From contig MNCI01010471.1 in the NCBI GenBank assembly GCA_015680685.1, positions 188,001-252,000 on the forward strand: a DNA stretch of 64,000 nucleotides. The letters run 5' to 3'. The notes beneath the pieces are model-generated. The model saw nothing but the letters and a program-made list of their open reading frames with translations, had not been told where the DNA came from and made no database searches. A program made the position numbers and the translations under genes. Shown here piece after piece: positions 45,593 to 57,589 of the stretch (positions within the stretch are counted from its first letter, which is position 1; every line of letters starts with the position of its first letter). This DNA is from Gnetum montanum (Eukaryota > Streptophyta > Gnetopsida > Gnetales > Gnetaceae).

Positions 45593-46074
45593 TCACATGG
45601 GGCCAAGCGTTAGTAAGGTTTTTTTTAAAGTTAGGTTATACCTTACTGCTTTCCTTAATTAATGATCTTATGTTATCACGTGTGATATTGCCCGAAAACT
45701 GTAATAATGAGTCCGGTGACTTAGGTGGTTTCCCATTTTAGTTTCCCGGTATACCTTGGGATTAAATGATTTTCAGGCACAATTATTCTAAGTATTATAG
45801 TTAATTACCCTAAATGATGTCCTTTGGGCGATGATAAATTCCAAAAAAGTTAGGTGCTTTTATGCAGATGTCCCTCCCCCACGACTAATTTGAACACTCC
45901 AGGTTCAAGTAGGTTCAAACGGAATTAGAATCGGAGTACTAGCAAGCGAGATATAGTTAGAAAAGCAAGGGTTGCTCAATCGCAAGTCATAGAGAAAAAA
46001 TTTGAAAACTCCCCCGTGTGAATGGAAAAAGTGATGCTAAGTGTTGTGGGGGGTGGGGAGTTTGGGGGGTTACC

Positions 46075-46083
46075 TATTTATAG
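46075..46083 (-). promoter_or_regulatory. Internal TATA box upstream of second ORF
   Basis: CTATAAATA on the minus strand, within CCTATAAATAGG. It lies directly downstream of the internal palindrome array and about 490 bp upstream of the first open piece of the second ORF. Confidence 0.5.
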
Positions 46084-46092
46084 GTTGTGGGG

Positions 46093-46166
46093 ATGCGATA
46101 TCGTGTATGGTACATCGTGTATGCGATATCACGTCTACTGCAATATCGCGTACGTGCGATATCACA
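46093..46166. repeat. Internal GCGATATCGC palindrome array
   Basis: Four to five GCGATATC-type units (gatgcgatatcgtgtatgg, gtatgcgatatcacg, caatatcgcgtacgtgcgat) resembling the LTR arrays. It lies inside the element, 3.4 kb from either LTR. Confidence 0.75.
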
Positions 46167-46169
46167 GCC

Positions 46170-47500
46170 CTAGGGACATAGGGCACCACAAGAATACCAA
46201 ATTATTTAAGGATTGTTTTGAAATCATCGTTGTAAATTGAGGACATTGGCCTATTATCAAGGGGTTCTAGGGAAATTCCATTAATTCGAAAGGCATAATT
46301 AATGATGATGGTGTGGATTTTATCAAAAAAACCTCGGATGGGAGAAAAAAGCTATGTAATGGTACATAGGAACATGTAAATTCAGAGGGATAATAGTAGG
46401 GAAAGAAAATCATTTAAAAATTATGCTAAGGATAAGAAATAGTATGTGTGAGCTATGTTACAAGTGAAGATTACAAAAAATTACACAAGTGGATCCTCCC
46501 CAAAGCAGTTTTCAACCTATAATGCCCTTGTGTAACCACACTTAGAGTGTCCGTGGGTACTAGAAGGGTTAAATGTAATCTGCACTAACTCCACAAAACA
46601 CACACATTTAAATATCAATAGCATGAGGTAAGAATTCTATGTTACACACGACACGAGCTACAATTACACGAACAATGAGATGAGACGAAGTATAGAAAGG
46701 ATTGTAGAGATTGGGACATGAGGTAACTGACCCAGGGCACATCGAATCCTACGTGAAAAGCATGATTAACATGTCATTAACCCATTGTTCCAAGATCAAG
46801 ACCAAGTCTATTCCTCTGACCAGTGACATTGCATTATTTCATCCCATGATGAACAATTATGAGAGTACCATAACAACAAGGCGTACGATCACTTGGTGTT
46901 TTGTGCAAGGGAGAAGTGATTTTTATTTTGTGGCACTTTTCTTTTCATTTTCTTTTTCTCTTTATTTTTTGTTTTGAATACTAAATCCAAAGAAGTCGCC
47001 AACCTTCATGCATGGGTGCATGTATTTCCAGTGGGACCCCCTAAAATAGCATTGGATTTTTGAGTGCCCTTTTGATTACTCTTACTCCCATTTTTCATTA
47101 GATCTACAAGGATCTTAGTACAACCACGTTGCATGATAACTCCCATAGACGTCACCAAACAGAATCCGCAAGTCCCCTTGATGTCACACCCTAATTGTTC
47201 CCTCTTGGTCCATCCTTCTTCATTCTGGGCAATGAATAAAAAATTAATTTTAAGTTTTAAAAATGTCAAGAATATCACTGTACCCTCGAATAGAACCTCT
47301 TAGTTGTAGAATGGATGAGTGGATGTAATGGGCTCACTATCCACATAATTAATCACTCGAGACATGATAGCATAAAACACATCTCAACCAACGATCCACA
47401 TGAGTGTTTTATTCGTAGATGAGATTACTTATAACAAATGTAAAAAAAACAAAACACAACAAGATGAAACAAGAAGTTAAAAAATGAAAAATTGGAAAAA
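46170..47500. other. Non-coding middle of the 8.8-kb element
   Basis: AT-rich with short open frames in both orientations (e.g. 47278-47006 minus, 90 codons) that I do not recognise. This is where protease and RT of an autonomous element would be expected, and none is seen. Confidence 0.45.
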
Positions 47501-47536
47501 AAAATCTATAAAATTAAAGAAAATAAAACATGGTTA

Positions 47537-48390
47537 TTAATCCTGCTTGTTACTAGAATGGGGGATATCCCCCATAACTAATCGGTTGAGCATGGTGAGA
47601 ATTAATAAATAAAGGATGAGGATCCTTGCATGTTGGAAGCATTGGAACTTGGTCATACTTACCCCATCGGGGTTCACACACTTGATTATAATGAGCATAG
47701 TGGGGCAATTTGTATGATGTAGTTCCTGGATAATGAGTTGACCCACTATGATATTTGGGACTGTTAGATGGTATGCAAGGATTGGGTTGTCACTCTCCAC
47801 AACTGTGTTCATTGGGCTGGATTGTTGTTGGAGTGTGAGTTGGTGGCCCTGATGAAGTTACATGAGGCGTTGGGTTCAAAGATAAGGGTTCATCATAGGG
47901 TTGGACTTGTGTTGAGTTGGAGGGTGCAGTGGCCTTGGAATTGTGTTGTCCCTTCTTAGGGTCATTTCTAAAGAGGGGGTTCCTTCGATGTTGCTGAGGT
48001 TTCTCACTGCTGTTGGCAGTAGTAGCACAAGTGACATTCATGGGTTGTTGCTGTGGTGTAGAAACCTTAGGAATAGTTGTTGGCAATATAGAAGGAGGGA
48101 AAAATGAGAATGCTGAAAGTTAGGAGGAGTATAAGGTGCACAAGATGGTGTTTTTGTTGAAGCCATGGGCTGATAGTATTGAGGAGAATGGTACTATGGT
48201 GAGATAATGTGCGTTGGCTCAGTTGGAGAAATAGGATGTTGCACAAGATAGACGTTTGGGTTCGGATGATACGAAGGGTGTCTCTAGTTTAGTGGTGGCC
48301 TCCCCCACGACTGGGATTGTTGCCACTGTGATTGAACATAGTATCTCTGTACGAACTCTGGATGTAACATATTTCCCCAATGCTCATATA
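47537..48390 (-). pseudogene. Gag C-terminal Pro/Gln/Ser-rich tail
   Basis: Downstream of the knuckle the minus strand encodes low-complexity Pro/His/Gln/Ser-rich sequence in shifting frames (HHSPQYYQPMASTKTPSCAP; PTTIPKVSTPQQQPMNV), ending with an unrecognised open piece of 91 codons (47812-47537). Confidence 0.45.
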
Positions 48391-48399
48391 AATGTAACA

Positions 48400-49500
48400 A
48401 TATTGGGCATTGGCCCTTGGGGTGATCGTACAGGCATATGTTGCATTCATACGTATGATTGGCAGTTGAGCTCTTATTTTCCTTATCCCTTCTTTCCTAT
48501 TGTCTACTATTTTGTCCTGCTTCTTGGGTTGTCAAAACTCTATCTCCAATAATGTTGATAAATTCTCCACACTTTTGATACGCCCATTCCAACATCTTAT
48601 TGATCTTTGCCTCAACCTCTTCAAATGTTTGTTGTGTTGGAAAAGATGATGTTTCCACCTTGAGATTGGTTTATTTTTCCTTTGTATGATCATGGACCTT
48701 TGTTAAGTTAAGAATTTGGTCCTGTTGATGTTTTTCAACACTCTCCCATCTAGCTAATTCTCCCTCTTCTTTTGCTACTTGCTTAATAAGCTCTTGGACT
48801 TGATGGATTCGTAGTTCATATAGTTGACCTTGGGCATACATTCCTAGGGTCTCTCTTGTTTCATTACATAGCCCATCAATGATCTGGTACATTAGCATTT
48901 CCTTGGAAAACCCATGGCCTAGATAGTTGTTTAACAGTGCATAATATCTTTCTAAGGCCATGTCCAAGGGTTCATGTTGTGCTTGTTTCCATCCTTGGAT
49001 TTGTTTCCTCAAAGCTGAAACTCTTGTGTAGGTTTGATATTTTTCATTAAAGACTTCTACCATTGTTGACCAACGTCATATTGAATTTGTTTTTAACGAT
49101 CTATACCATACTTTTGCTAGGATAATGAGTGTCATAGGGAAGAGCATAATTTTTTTTCACCTGTTATCAATGTTATTCCATGTGCAAGCATCATATAAGG
49201 CTTGTAAATGTTGATGCAGATCTAAGTCATAGCCTCCTAAAAATTTAGGAAAGTTGTTTAAATTAAGCCTGGGTAGACGGATCTCTTTACGATGCCTAGG
49301 TGAGATTCGAATAGCCTCTTGTATTTGCGTTAGGCTTGCAATGGCCAGTAGGGGTTCATCGTCATCGGGTAAGTTCTGCTTTCGTGTGTTGGGATGACAT
49401 TGCTTTCGTTCATGTTTATAAGAAACCCCCACTTTAGGTTGTGTACTCCAATCTTCATCGTCATATAGTTCGTTGGTTCTCCAATGAACTTCTTCACTAA
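48400..49500 (-). pseudogene. Athila-like gag with zinc knuckle
   Basis: First piece (49432-49157): LNLNNFPKFLGGYDLDLHQH then LQALYDACTWNNI, the F..F.G....P..HL..F...C start of the Retrotrans_gag domain. Second piece (49063-48671): MVEVFNEKYQTYTRVSALRK, IQGWKQAQHEPLDMALERYY, MLMYQIIDGL, the core of the domain. A frame change later at about 48449-48402 is CNICLYDHPKGQC, a CX2CX3HX4C knuckle as in Athila/Tat gag. The protein would form the particle and bind RNA. Broken by stops. Confidence 0.8.
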
Positions 49501-49655
49501 GTGTGACATTATTGTAATCTTGTAGGAGAGGGCATTGTTGTCAAGTTGTGTGTGAATTATGTGTGACTTTTAATAATTACTTTTTCTAAAAGATATATCA
49601 TTAAGTCCTTTACAACGACCTTGTATGATATAACTAATCTTGATAACTAGCATTG

Positions 49656-49673
49656 TCCCTAGCAACGGTGCCA
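49656..49673 (-). promoter_or_regulatory. Primer binding site, tRNA-Asp
   Basis: Minus strand TGGCACCGTTGCTAGGGA, one base after the LTR end. It agrees at 15 of 18 positions with the complement of the plant tRNA-Asp 3' end; the three differences are transitions. tRNA-Asp primers are typical of Athila-type Gypsy elements. Confidence 0.85.
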
Positions 49674-49674
49674 A

Positions 49675-50512
49675 TGATGAGTGGCAAGGTACCTCTAACT
49701 CAACCATACGAATACGAGCATTACACGCACGATCCAGTCAAACTCCATAGACAGACTAGTTGTGGAATCTAGACAGTTAGCCTTAGGTCATAGTTCGTTG
49801 TCTTCCCACCTGGACTAGTATTAGCTTTGTCACGTATGGTTTAGTCTAGAGTGAGGTGTATGATGTGGTTTCTAATCTAACGCTACTCTTGAAGGCAATG
49901 GAAAGTAATATTAACTAATCTAGGAGAAAGAGGGTAAGAGAATCTAAACTAGCGTAAGTGTAATGAGCATCCATTCCTTGATTATTCGTACACATCTTGG
50001 ACTTCGTGCATGACTACCACTGGGATTACCAAGCACAGATCCTAGGTACGCTACTGGGTTACCAAGTAGTCATACTTAAATGTTCGTAATCGAGTCGTAC
50101 TCAGTTTGCATTTAACATGAGTTTAAGGGGGAGAGAGATTAACTAGGAAAGTAGTAAATAACAATAACAATTAAATAATTAATTAATTAAACTAAGTGAA
50201 TGCTACAATGATGAAGTAATCTCGATCTTTACTTCTGGTCATGTGCGTGTACAAGTACGTCACACTCAAATAAGGATGCTATACAATTACAATCACCACA
50301 CTGCGGGCACACATTGGAAAATAATTCTAACTCTAAGAAGGGAAAATTGCAAGATTTTAGCTAAGGGACTAAAAACTGACTCCTAAAACTCATCTGTCTA
50401 CCTATTATTTATAGATGAGGAGAAAGGCCGCAATATCGCGTATGCGATATCGCGACTGGGCATGTGATATCGCATACATGATATTGCAGTTGCCCCAAAT
50501 AATGACTGATCA
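49675..50512 (-). repeat. 5' LTR (right) of the 8.8-kb element
   Basis: 838 bp. + strand begins TGATGAGTGGCAAGG and ends AATGACTGATCA. It contains a shorter palindrome array (50430-50487) and TATA box 50406-50414 (minus, CTATAAATA). Confidence 0.92.
50406..50414 (-). promoter_or_regulatory. LTR TATA box (right LTR, promoter of the element)
   Basis: CTATAAATA on the minus strand, just downstream of the palindrome array. As this is the 5' LTR, it would drive the genomic transcript. Confidence 0.7.
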
Positions 50513-50517
50513 TATAG

Positions 50518-52550
50518 GTAACATGATGACACTTGATTATGATGCTATCACCATTCACATGTCTATGGTAGTAACACAAGCAATCAAAGAAGGATATTTG
50601 TTCAAAAAGAAATTAGATCTTTGTAGTCCCATGGTGGAAATCCAAATTTATCAAATAGGTCATTGCCTAGCTCCTTATAACTTTGGTTGAAAAGTCAATC
50701 TCCATCTTATTATAGTAGTACCTTGATTTGGGGCTTCCTCCTCTCAAGTGTTCTAACATTCAATTAGAGCTCGCTAACCAATCATATGCATACCCTATGG
50801 CATAACTATGCAATGTAATGACTTCTTTTGTAGGATTGTCATATCCTATTAATTTCCTAGTGCTTAGGTCAAAAAATAAGATGGAAAAGAGTCTTTCTAT
50901 TATCATGGGAAGACACTGGTTAAGGACTACAAATGTTAGGTTGGTTTTCCAAGATCTTCACCTCGAGATCAGTAGAAGGGATGAGATTGTAAGGATGAAC
51001 TATAAGAAAATACCTTGTGATCCATCTTGGTCCTGGTTCATTGTATGCATGTGCCATTTAAGAAAGCTAGATGGAATACTTCATGAACAATACCTAGTGT
51101 ACCATGATAAATACCTTTCACCTTTGAGCATGCTTAAAGCCTAGTTTAACACTCAAAGGACTTCTAAGTTGTAGACATGGATTAGTCATGGGAGAAGAAT
51201 CCTCCATTCTATGTTAAAATTTTATTTTTCTGTTGTTTCTGTTTGCGAAATTAATAAATATTGATGTCTTTAGTTAGAGTCTTATAGTTTTTGAGCTTAA
51301 CTAATAATCATTCATGATATTTTCTTTTCTTTTGGAGTATTTTTGTTTGTGTGTATGAAAAAACTAATTAATGTGCTTTGTGAATGCTCACCCAATAAGC
51401 CAATGGTGAATGGATGAGTTATAGATACAATGATGATGCAAGAGTGCTAAATAGGTTTGAATTTGAGCTTTGATCAATGGAATGTCCATACAAAAATATT
51501 CATCCATTGACTTTTTTTTCTATCCATCACTGATGAACCAGGGTCATATTCAGTAGGGAGTGTGGACTCACATTGTTGTTGAAGCTAATGTTAATAGATA
51601 TGTGGATAGGTGATGGGTCCACACCCTAGGATGTGAATTTGAAAATCCTAGAAAATTTCTTGGTCACTAATAAGGAAAGGGTGTGTCATCAAGTGTCCTT
51701 GTGACCATTGGATGGGTCTAATTGATGTGATTGAACTAAGGTACTGATGTTTCGTTGATTGGCCATCTTGGTTAGAAGGGGTTTGTGATCTCATAAACCT
51801 ATGCACTAGATGGGTCTAATTGGTGTAACTAAACTAAGGTACACATGTTGCCTTACCTAGCCACCTTGGTCAAAAGACCTTTATGATCTCATGAACCTAT
51901 TCATGCCATATGTTTGAGGATGAATTCTCATATTCATGTAAGTTGAAGATTCTAGGTGGTAACGTAGCACTCTAATCAATTCCCATGATTCCCATGCTCT
52001 ATAAAAATCTCTCTTCCTATGAAAGAAATGAAAATAAAATATATATGATGAAAAAATGATGAATGAAAAGATGAAATATATATGAATATATATATATATA
52101 TGAATGAAAATGAAAAGACAAGGAAAATATAAGAAAAATAAAGAAAGGAAGAAAGAAAAAAGAGAAGAGATGATGGGAAGAGAAATGTAATTTCGAGTCT
52201 ATTGATCCATTCAAATTGGTACATTTATCATTCAAACTAATCTCATAGTTGATCACATAAAATTTAGATCAACTATTGAACCCATGCCTATGCAAGTATT
52301 TCTCATGTTCAACCCATTTTCTAGATCACTTAACTTTTCAAGATAACATAGTCTAAGATAATCTCTTGCTCATCTCTACCCTTGGCCATGAAGGCCTAGA
52401 AGTCTCTTTCTTCGTGAACCTTGGTAATGTCAATTGTTGCTTCTACCAAATCCCTAATCATTTATTCAAGGGTAAATCATCATCATCCTTGACTCAAGCC
52501 TTGACCACATTTGAATTAGGAAAATTTCACTTGTTAGTCATGGTATTATG
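50518..52550. other. Intergenic relic sequence, no gene assigned
   Basis: Open frames at 50415-50690 and 50818-51144 have no family resemblance I can name. An imperfect tandem duplication lies at 51711-51905 and an AT/GA-rich low-complexity tract with (ta)n at 52020-52180. Confidence 0.4.
51711..51905. repeat. Two-copy tandem repeat, about 98 bp
   Basis: Unit 1 51711-51808 and unit 2 from 51809 both start gatgggtctaattg and contain actaaggtac and gatctcat(a/g)aacctat. They differ mostly by transitions. Confidence 0.7.
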
Positions 52551-52556
52551 ATCTTT

Positions 52557-53384
52557 GTTGAGATGTGGGATTCATTAGGATAGATAAGGATATTTATGGG
52601 AGATTTCAAAAAAAGTAAAATTCAAGAAGCATGTTGTGCATACATGCATGGATGAAGGAAAAAAAATTTGGAATCCTAACTTCTGAAGATTTGGTAGCAT
52701 GTGACATTGGTTTAGTTCCACCAATGATTAGACCATAGAAAAATTAAGGCTAGATGTCATTTAATGTGGTAGATGTAATCTTACACTTGGAAGGGAAACT
52801 TGGAGGTTGATCCCTATCGTATGGCTAATTAATAGTGAAAGGTTGTAGTAATAGATGTCACATAGCTCATGAAGCATGTGATCACATCCTACAACCCCCT
52901 ACATCAGTGTAGTAACATTAGTGGTCCTATGCCAATGAATTGCTATAAATACTAGGGGGCTTCCAAATGCATCTTTTATTTTTCCATTTCTTTTTTCTTG
53001 CTTTCCTTTCCTTTGGTTATCACAAGCAAGTAAATATCTACTAGAATATCACCTCAACAAGTGGGATTGGTAATATTTTTACAAGCCTTATTCTTTGGTT
53101 CTTTAGTCCTTGGTGTTCTAGCTATGGTTCAAACCTGGTGTCTTCTAAATTAGTCATGGGGAAGAGACATTATTTTGGGTTTGTACTTAATGTATTTGGT
53201 AGTTATTGAAATATTTGTAACTTATTTATACTTACCCATGCATGCCATGATTCAATGATTGTAATAATTTTTTTCAAGCATTTGAATGAGTTATATTTAT
53301 CATTGCTTTCATGTGAAATTTTTGTAGTGGTAGTATGATGCCTAGGGAACTCCCTTGATTTTTAGAAAACTTCATAGCTCATCA
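52557..53384 (+). repeat. Probable 5' LTR of a decayed Athila-like element
   Basis: The right end is CTCATCA at 53384, three bases before a tRNA-Asp-like primer site (TGGAGTGATTGC at 53388). A TATA box, CTATAAATA, is at 52943-52951. The left end (TGTTGAGATGTGGG) is tentative. No partner LTR identified. Confidence 0.45.
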
Positions 53385-53424
53385 TGTTGGAGTGATTGCA
53401 ATCCAAGCACCATAGACCAAGGAG

Positions 53425-54640
53425 GTATGAGGTTGAATAGTTTCAAGCATTCATCTATGGACCCTTATGTGAACCACTAGTTCCTAAGGAGGAGAAGGGA
53501 GAAGAACTTAGATCTTCCAATCTGGAGCCCATAGGTCCTACTCTCGAAAGGCCTCCATCTAGAGGTAGATTACAAGTTAGGTAATTGTTTTCTTGATCTT
53601 CATGTCAAGCACATGAACATCAATAGGTGATGAAACAAGTATCAAAGGAGCTAGCAAAAGATGAAGTTGAGGATGCAGAAAACATCTAAGAAGGCATGAG
53701 TGCTCATGATGTTTGATAGTGATTCATCCATGAGGAGAAAAATTATCATTAGTTCCTTGAGCTTGGTTCTTTTGAGCTTAAGGATTCATTGCAATGGATG
53801 AGGTTCTATGAATACATTACCCAATTCTTTATATGATACCAATACAAGGTAGAGGAATTCTAATAGAATCTTCCTACTACTAGTGTTAGACTTTCATTGG
53901 CAGAGTTTTTGTATCTATTTTCACATGGGTAATCTTAAGAACTATAGGATTTCCAAATGAACTAGTAAATAATTAGTGGCCATGGATCTAAAATACTAAG
54001 CCCAATATCAGGTTGAAAGTCCTAATCAAGGTCTTTGATATGGATAGAGTTGAGGCAAAGATGTCTACACTTTTCCTAGTTCAAAATGCCATGTACAAAC
54101 TTGTCACCCATAACTTTCTACCCACAAAATGACCATTGAGCTTTACTTGATGGGTAAAGGTTGTGATTAGGATGAGGGAGAAGGGTATCATTATTATCTC
54201 CTATTTTCTCTATAAGGCATTGATACAAACAATTGAAGATGTGGCTAGGGATAAGAAGGAGATCTATGCCTTTCCAAGGTTATATCAAAAACTTTGTGAA
54301 TTGGTGAGCATAGTTAATCAATTGGAAAGACATCACATAATAATAGAAATGACACATAGGAAGAACATGATGGTGGTTACTCCAAGATGATGTCTAGAGG
54401 TTGTTGGAGTAGTACTTGACTTAGAGGATGAGATGCCTTCTAAAGAGATATCTTACATCCAACCTTTAGACTAGCTTCATTACCATCAAATGAGAGCACA
54501 AACTATGCCTCAAGCATCTTAACAAACATAGGTGTCATGACCTAGTGGAACCATTTCCCAACCTTTCAGTTTCATCATTAACCAAATCCAAGAACCTCTT
54601 CTTAGTGGTGATTCTTAGCTTGTAATGCACATTAAAAATG
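53425..54640 (+). pseudogene. Decayed retrotransposon ORF (Athila-type accessory protein?)
   Basis: Starts with FQAFIYGPLCEPLVPKEEKG in one frame and, after stops, has DRVEAKMSTLFLVQNAMYKL and an open 75-codon part (54163-54390) with MREKGIIIISYFLYKALIQT and YAFPRLYQKLCELV. The FP.L...LC pattern after a hydrophobic segment recalls the plant-transposon-protein domain in the env-like ORF of Athila elements. This is resemblance by eye. Confidence 0.4.
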
Positions 54641-56576
54641 AAGGAAAAAAATCAGATAATCCATGTTGAAGGTTCATAAGACCTTGGAAAATATTTCTTA
54701 TAGATGATGAAATCCATTGTGAATGATAAGGTAATAAGGAATGATCTCTTCATGTTCCCTTTCCCTTTGCTGGATGACCCACCCATGGCTCATTTTGATG
54801 CTCTTGTTCAATCTCAAACTCATGTGTCTTCATGGAATATTTCTTCATCACATTGATTAAGGTGTAGAATGCATAATGTCTAGCATGTAGCTGAAGTCCT
54901 CAAGGTACCCATTAATTAACCCAGGACTAGCTAGTAGATGGAGGAGAAGTTAATATTGATTCAAATGCTGAGTTAATATTGAGAAACATTGATAGTAAAA
55001 TAGAGACTGAAATCATTAAAGTATGGGAAAATTAGGGACTACTAATGATGATAAAACATTTCATCTGTGAGAGTTATGGAGAAGCCAAGTTGAGGTATGA
55101 TGATTGCATGAATAACTAGAACATATCATGTCATTAGTATTGGCACCTTTTACAATCACTCCAAAGGTGTGGATTGAGTGCCTACAAGTTGAACTATTCT
55201 AGGTATGTTACATTGATGAAGAAGCCATGTTCATAAAAGATGTATTAAAGAATCAAATTAGAATGCTAAATCATTGGTGCTAGTAGTGGCAATAAATGAG
55301 TCAAAAGAGGAAAAAAATAGGTACTTTCCATTTCCCAATAGGTATGAAGGTTCGAATATGAAAGTTAAATCATGGTTCAATTTTCAGACAAGTACCTTTG
55401 TATGGAGAAAAAGCATTAGAACTTGCAATAGAAGATAATAAAAAAGACTACCAGGGAAACTAAGGAGCTTAGATAGATCCATCTAATCAACTAGGTAACT
55501 TGGGATATTAAGGTATATAGGCTACATAAACTTGTACCTTTGTTGAATGAATGAGTAATCAAAGAGAGGCTGATGAACCATACAATGTTTTAGTTTCCAT
55601 AGTAAAATTACCTTAATTTTTATTTTTTTGTTATTTTTTCATATCGAAGTGCATTGATTTCTTTGATGCCAAGAGATAAGGACTAATTGCATTATTGAGT
55701 CTATGTTATCATTGGGAATTGTAGGATTGACAAATATTGATTGAGATAAAAAATTTCTTGATATTCTAAAGAAAAACTATATTAATTCACATCACTAGAA
55801 TTGATTGAGATTGATCCAAATTATATGAAGTTTCATAGTAGTCATGATGAAGATCGATAACATTGGATAAAAGGAAGTTTGACTGCATCATGGAATGGAG
55901 ATATTGATCCACACTGCATATGCAACATAGATCAACATTGAAGGACATTGCCAACGTGATATAATTTGAGACGACCTTAGAATTTCATTAATCCTTATCG
56001 ATTCCCTTGAAAAATATCGATATGTCTAATTTATGACTTTTTCCTATAATTATGATGTAAGCTATTCTAGTATAAAGTGGAGAGTAATACACTCAATTGG
56101 GGGAAATAAATACCTATGAGAACCCATGTCAATTTGAAATCAATTTCTTAATTTGCCTTGAATAATTATTAAGTGAGGATCTAATAAGCCTTGTGGCAAC
56201 TATAGATCATTGAAGTCCATTGCCAGGTTGTCAATGTTGCTACACCATGGAACTAGCAAGGCAGAATCTCAGATTGGGTGATATCTCCCTTGTGATCTTC
56301 ATAATCTATAGTTTACCTTGTGATTTAATTTTATTTAATCATTAATTTCCTCTTGAATTTAAGATTACAAGTTAGGGTGAAGATTTATGATTTTTCTTAT
56401 GAGTGATAGTATTAAGGATGGGATTTGATTGGATTTGATCCTAATTATTTTTTGTCCTGATAATTTTTAAAAATCTGAACCATTCCTCCAAGAATACAAC
56501 TTGTGGGTTAGTCATGGACAAGATGACGTTCCTACAATGAGAATAACCTAGCCTTGGAATTTTGGCTAGCTCATCA
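54641..56576. other. Relic sequence ending in an LTR 3' edge
   Basis: No coding signal recognised in 54641-56000. The last part must be the 5' LTR of the following Athila-like element, because it ends CTCATCA (56570-56576) just before its primer site. The left edge of that LTR cannot be placed as no second copy is in the window. Confidence 0.4.
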
Positions 56577-56579
56577 ATT

Positions 56580-56597
56580 TGGTGTTGTTGTTAGGAA
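56580..56597 (+). promoter_or_regulatory. Primer binding site, tRNA-Asp (decayed)
   Basis: TGGTGTTGTTGTTAGGAA, three bases after an LTR end. It agrees at 11 of 18 positions with the tRNA-Asp complement, and all seven differences are C-to-T or G-to-A. Confidence 0.65.
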
Positions 56598-57589
56598 GGC
56601 TAATATAGTTAATCATCATCAAGGGTTCAGTATGTTTTAGATTTCTTTTTAGAATTTAAATTGAATCTTCTAAAAAGGTACATATTGTGTCCATTTCACT
56701 TCATTTTTCTTTTGTTTTATAGTGTTAGAAATGATCTTCTTTAATTGTTTTGCTTCTAAGAAGAAAAAATATTAAAATCAAGGAAAAGGTATAGTCACAA
56801 GAATCAATTCCCTTAATTTTTAAAATCAAGAAATGTTATAAAAAATTTTCAATTAAGACCATAATCATAGGAGCCATAAAGACAAGAGGTAAAGTTTTAG
56901 GATTAATTGCCCATGAATGTACCAAGGAAAAGTGTGCTTGTTAAATGAAATAAAAAAAGTAACACAAAAATCCAACAAGAATTCAACCTCTTAGAAATAC
57001 CACAAATTATTATAAATGTACTTAAACTAATTTAAAGTAACCTTAAGAAGGACAAGAACAATCTAGTTCTACAAGACAAATTTCTATCTCTATTTCATTA
57101 ACCACTAATATCCTTGATAAACAATGGACTTTAATCAATAATGAAGCGCAATTTCCAACTAAGAAGAATTAGAAATCCAATTTTCATTTGTAGTATATTT
57201 TAATCTTCTCCTTGATATATTAAATATCACACTGCAAACTACAAATCTAGCCACAGTTGTAGCTTCTCAAAATCTCAACCTTAGTCAAATATTGAGTAAT
57301 ATGTCTACTGTGGGAGGAACTATCCAATAGGTAAGCACATTAAATATTCAAACCCCTATCACATTAATAGCCACTTTTTTTTCAATACCAAGCCCCATCA
57401 TAACTCCAACCTTGGTCACTACTTTTACAATTGGGTCTTCTTCGCATCATACACCTTCTTCAATTTCACATAGCTCAATTCCTCTTTCTTTTGGAAGCAT
57501 AGGTTCTAATATTCCATTGGGATAAGTTTATTAGGGATAGACTCTAGGGAATTTATTAAATCAAATAACACCAATAATTTCTCAAGGAC

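Larger units (their letters stand above)
41747..50512 (-). mobile_element. Complete LTR retrotransposon, gag plus coiled-coil ORF, no pol
   Basis: 8,766 bp on the minus strand. Both LTRs have TG...CA ends, the 5-bp target duplication tatag lies at 41742-41746 and 50513-50517, a tRNA-Asp primer site abuts the right LTR and a polypurine tract abuts the left LTR. The internal 7.0 kb encodes a decayed Athila-like gag (49.45-48.4 kb) and, 2.5 kb further on, a second long decayed ORF with coiled coils (45.6-42.8 kb). I find no protease, RT, RNase H or integrase. It therefore looks like a non-autonomous Ty3/Gypsy derivative (LARD-like) mobilised by a relative. The LTRs differ at roughly one base in twelve by eye, so the insertion is old. 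Confidence 0.9.
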
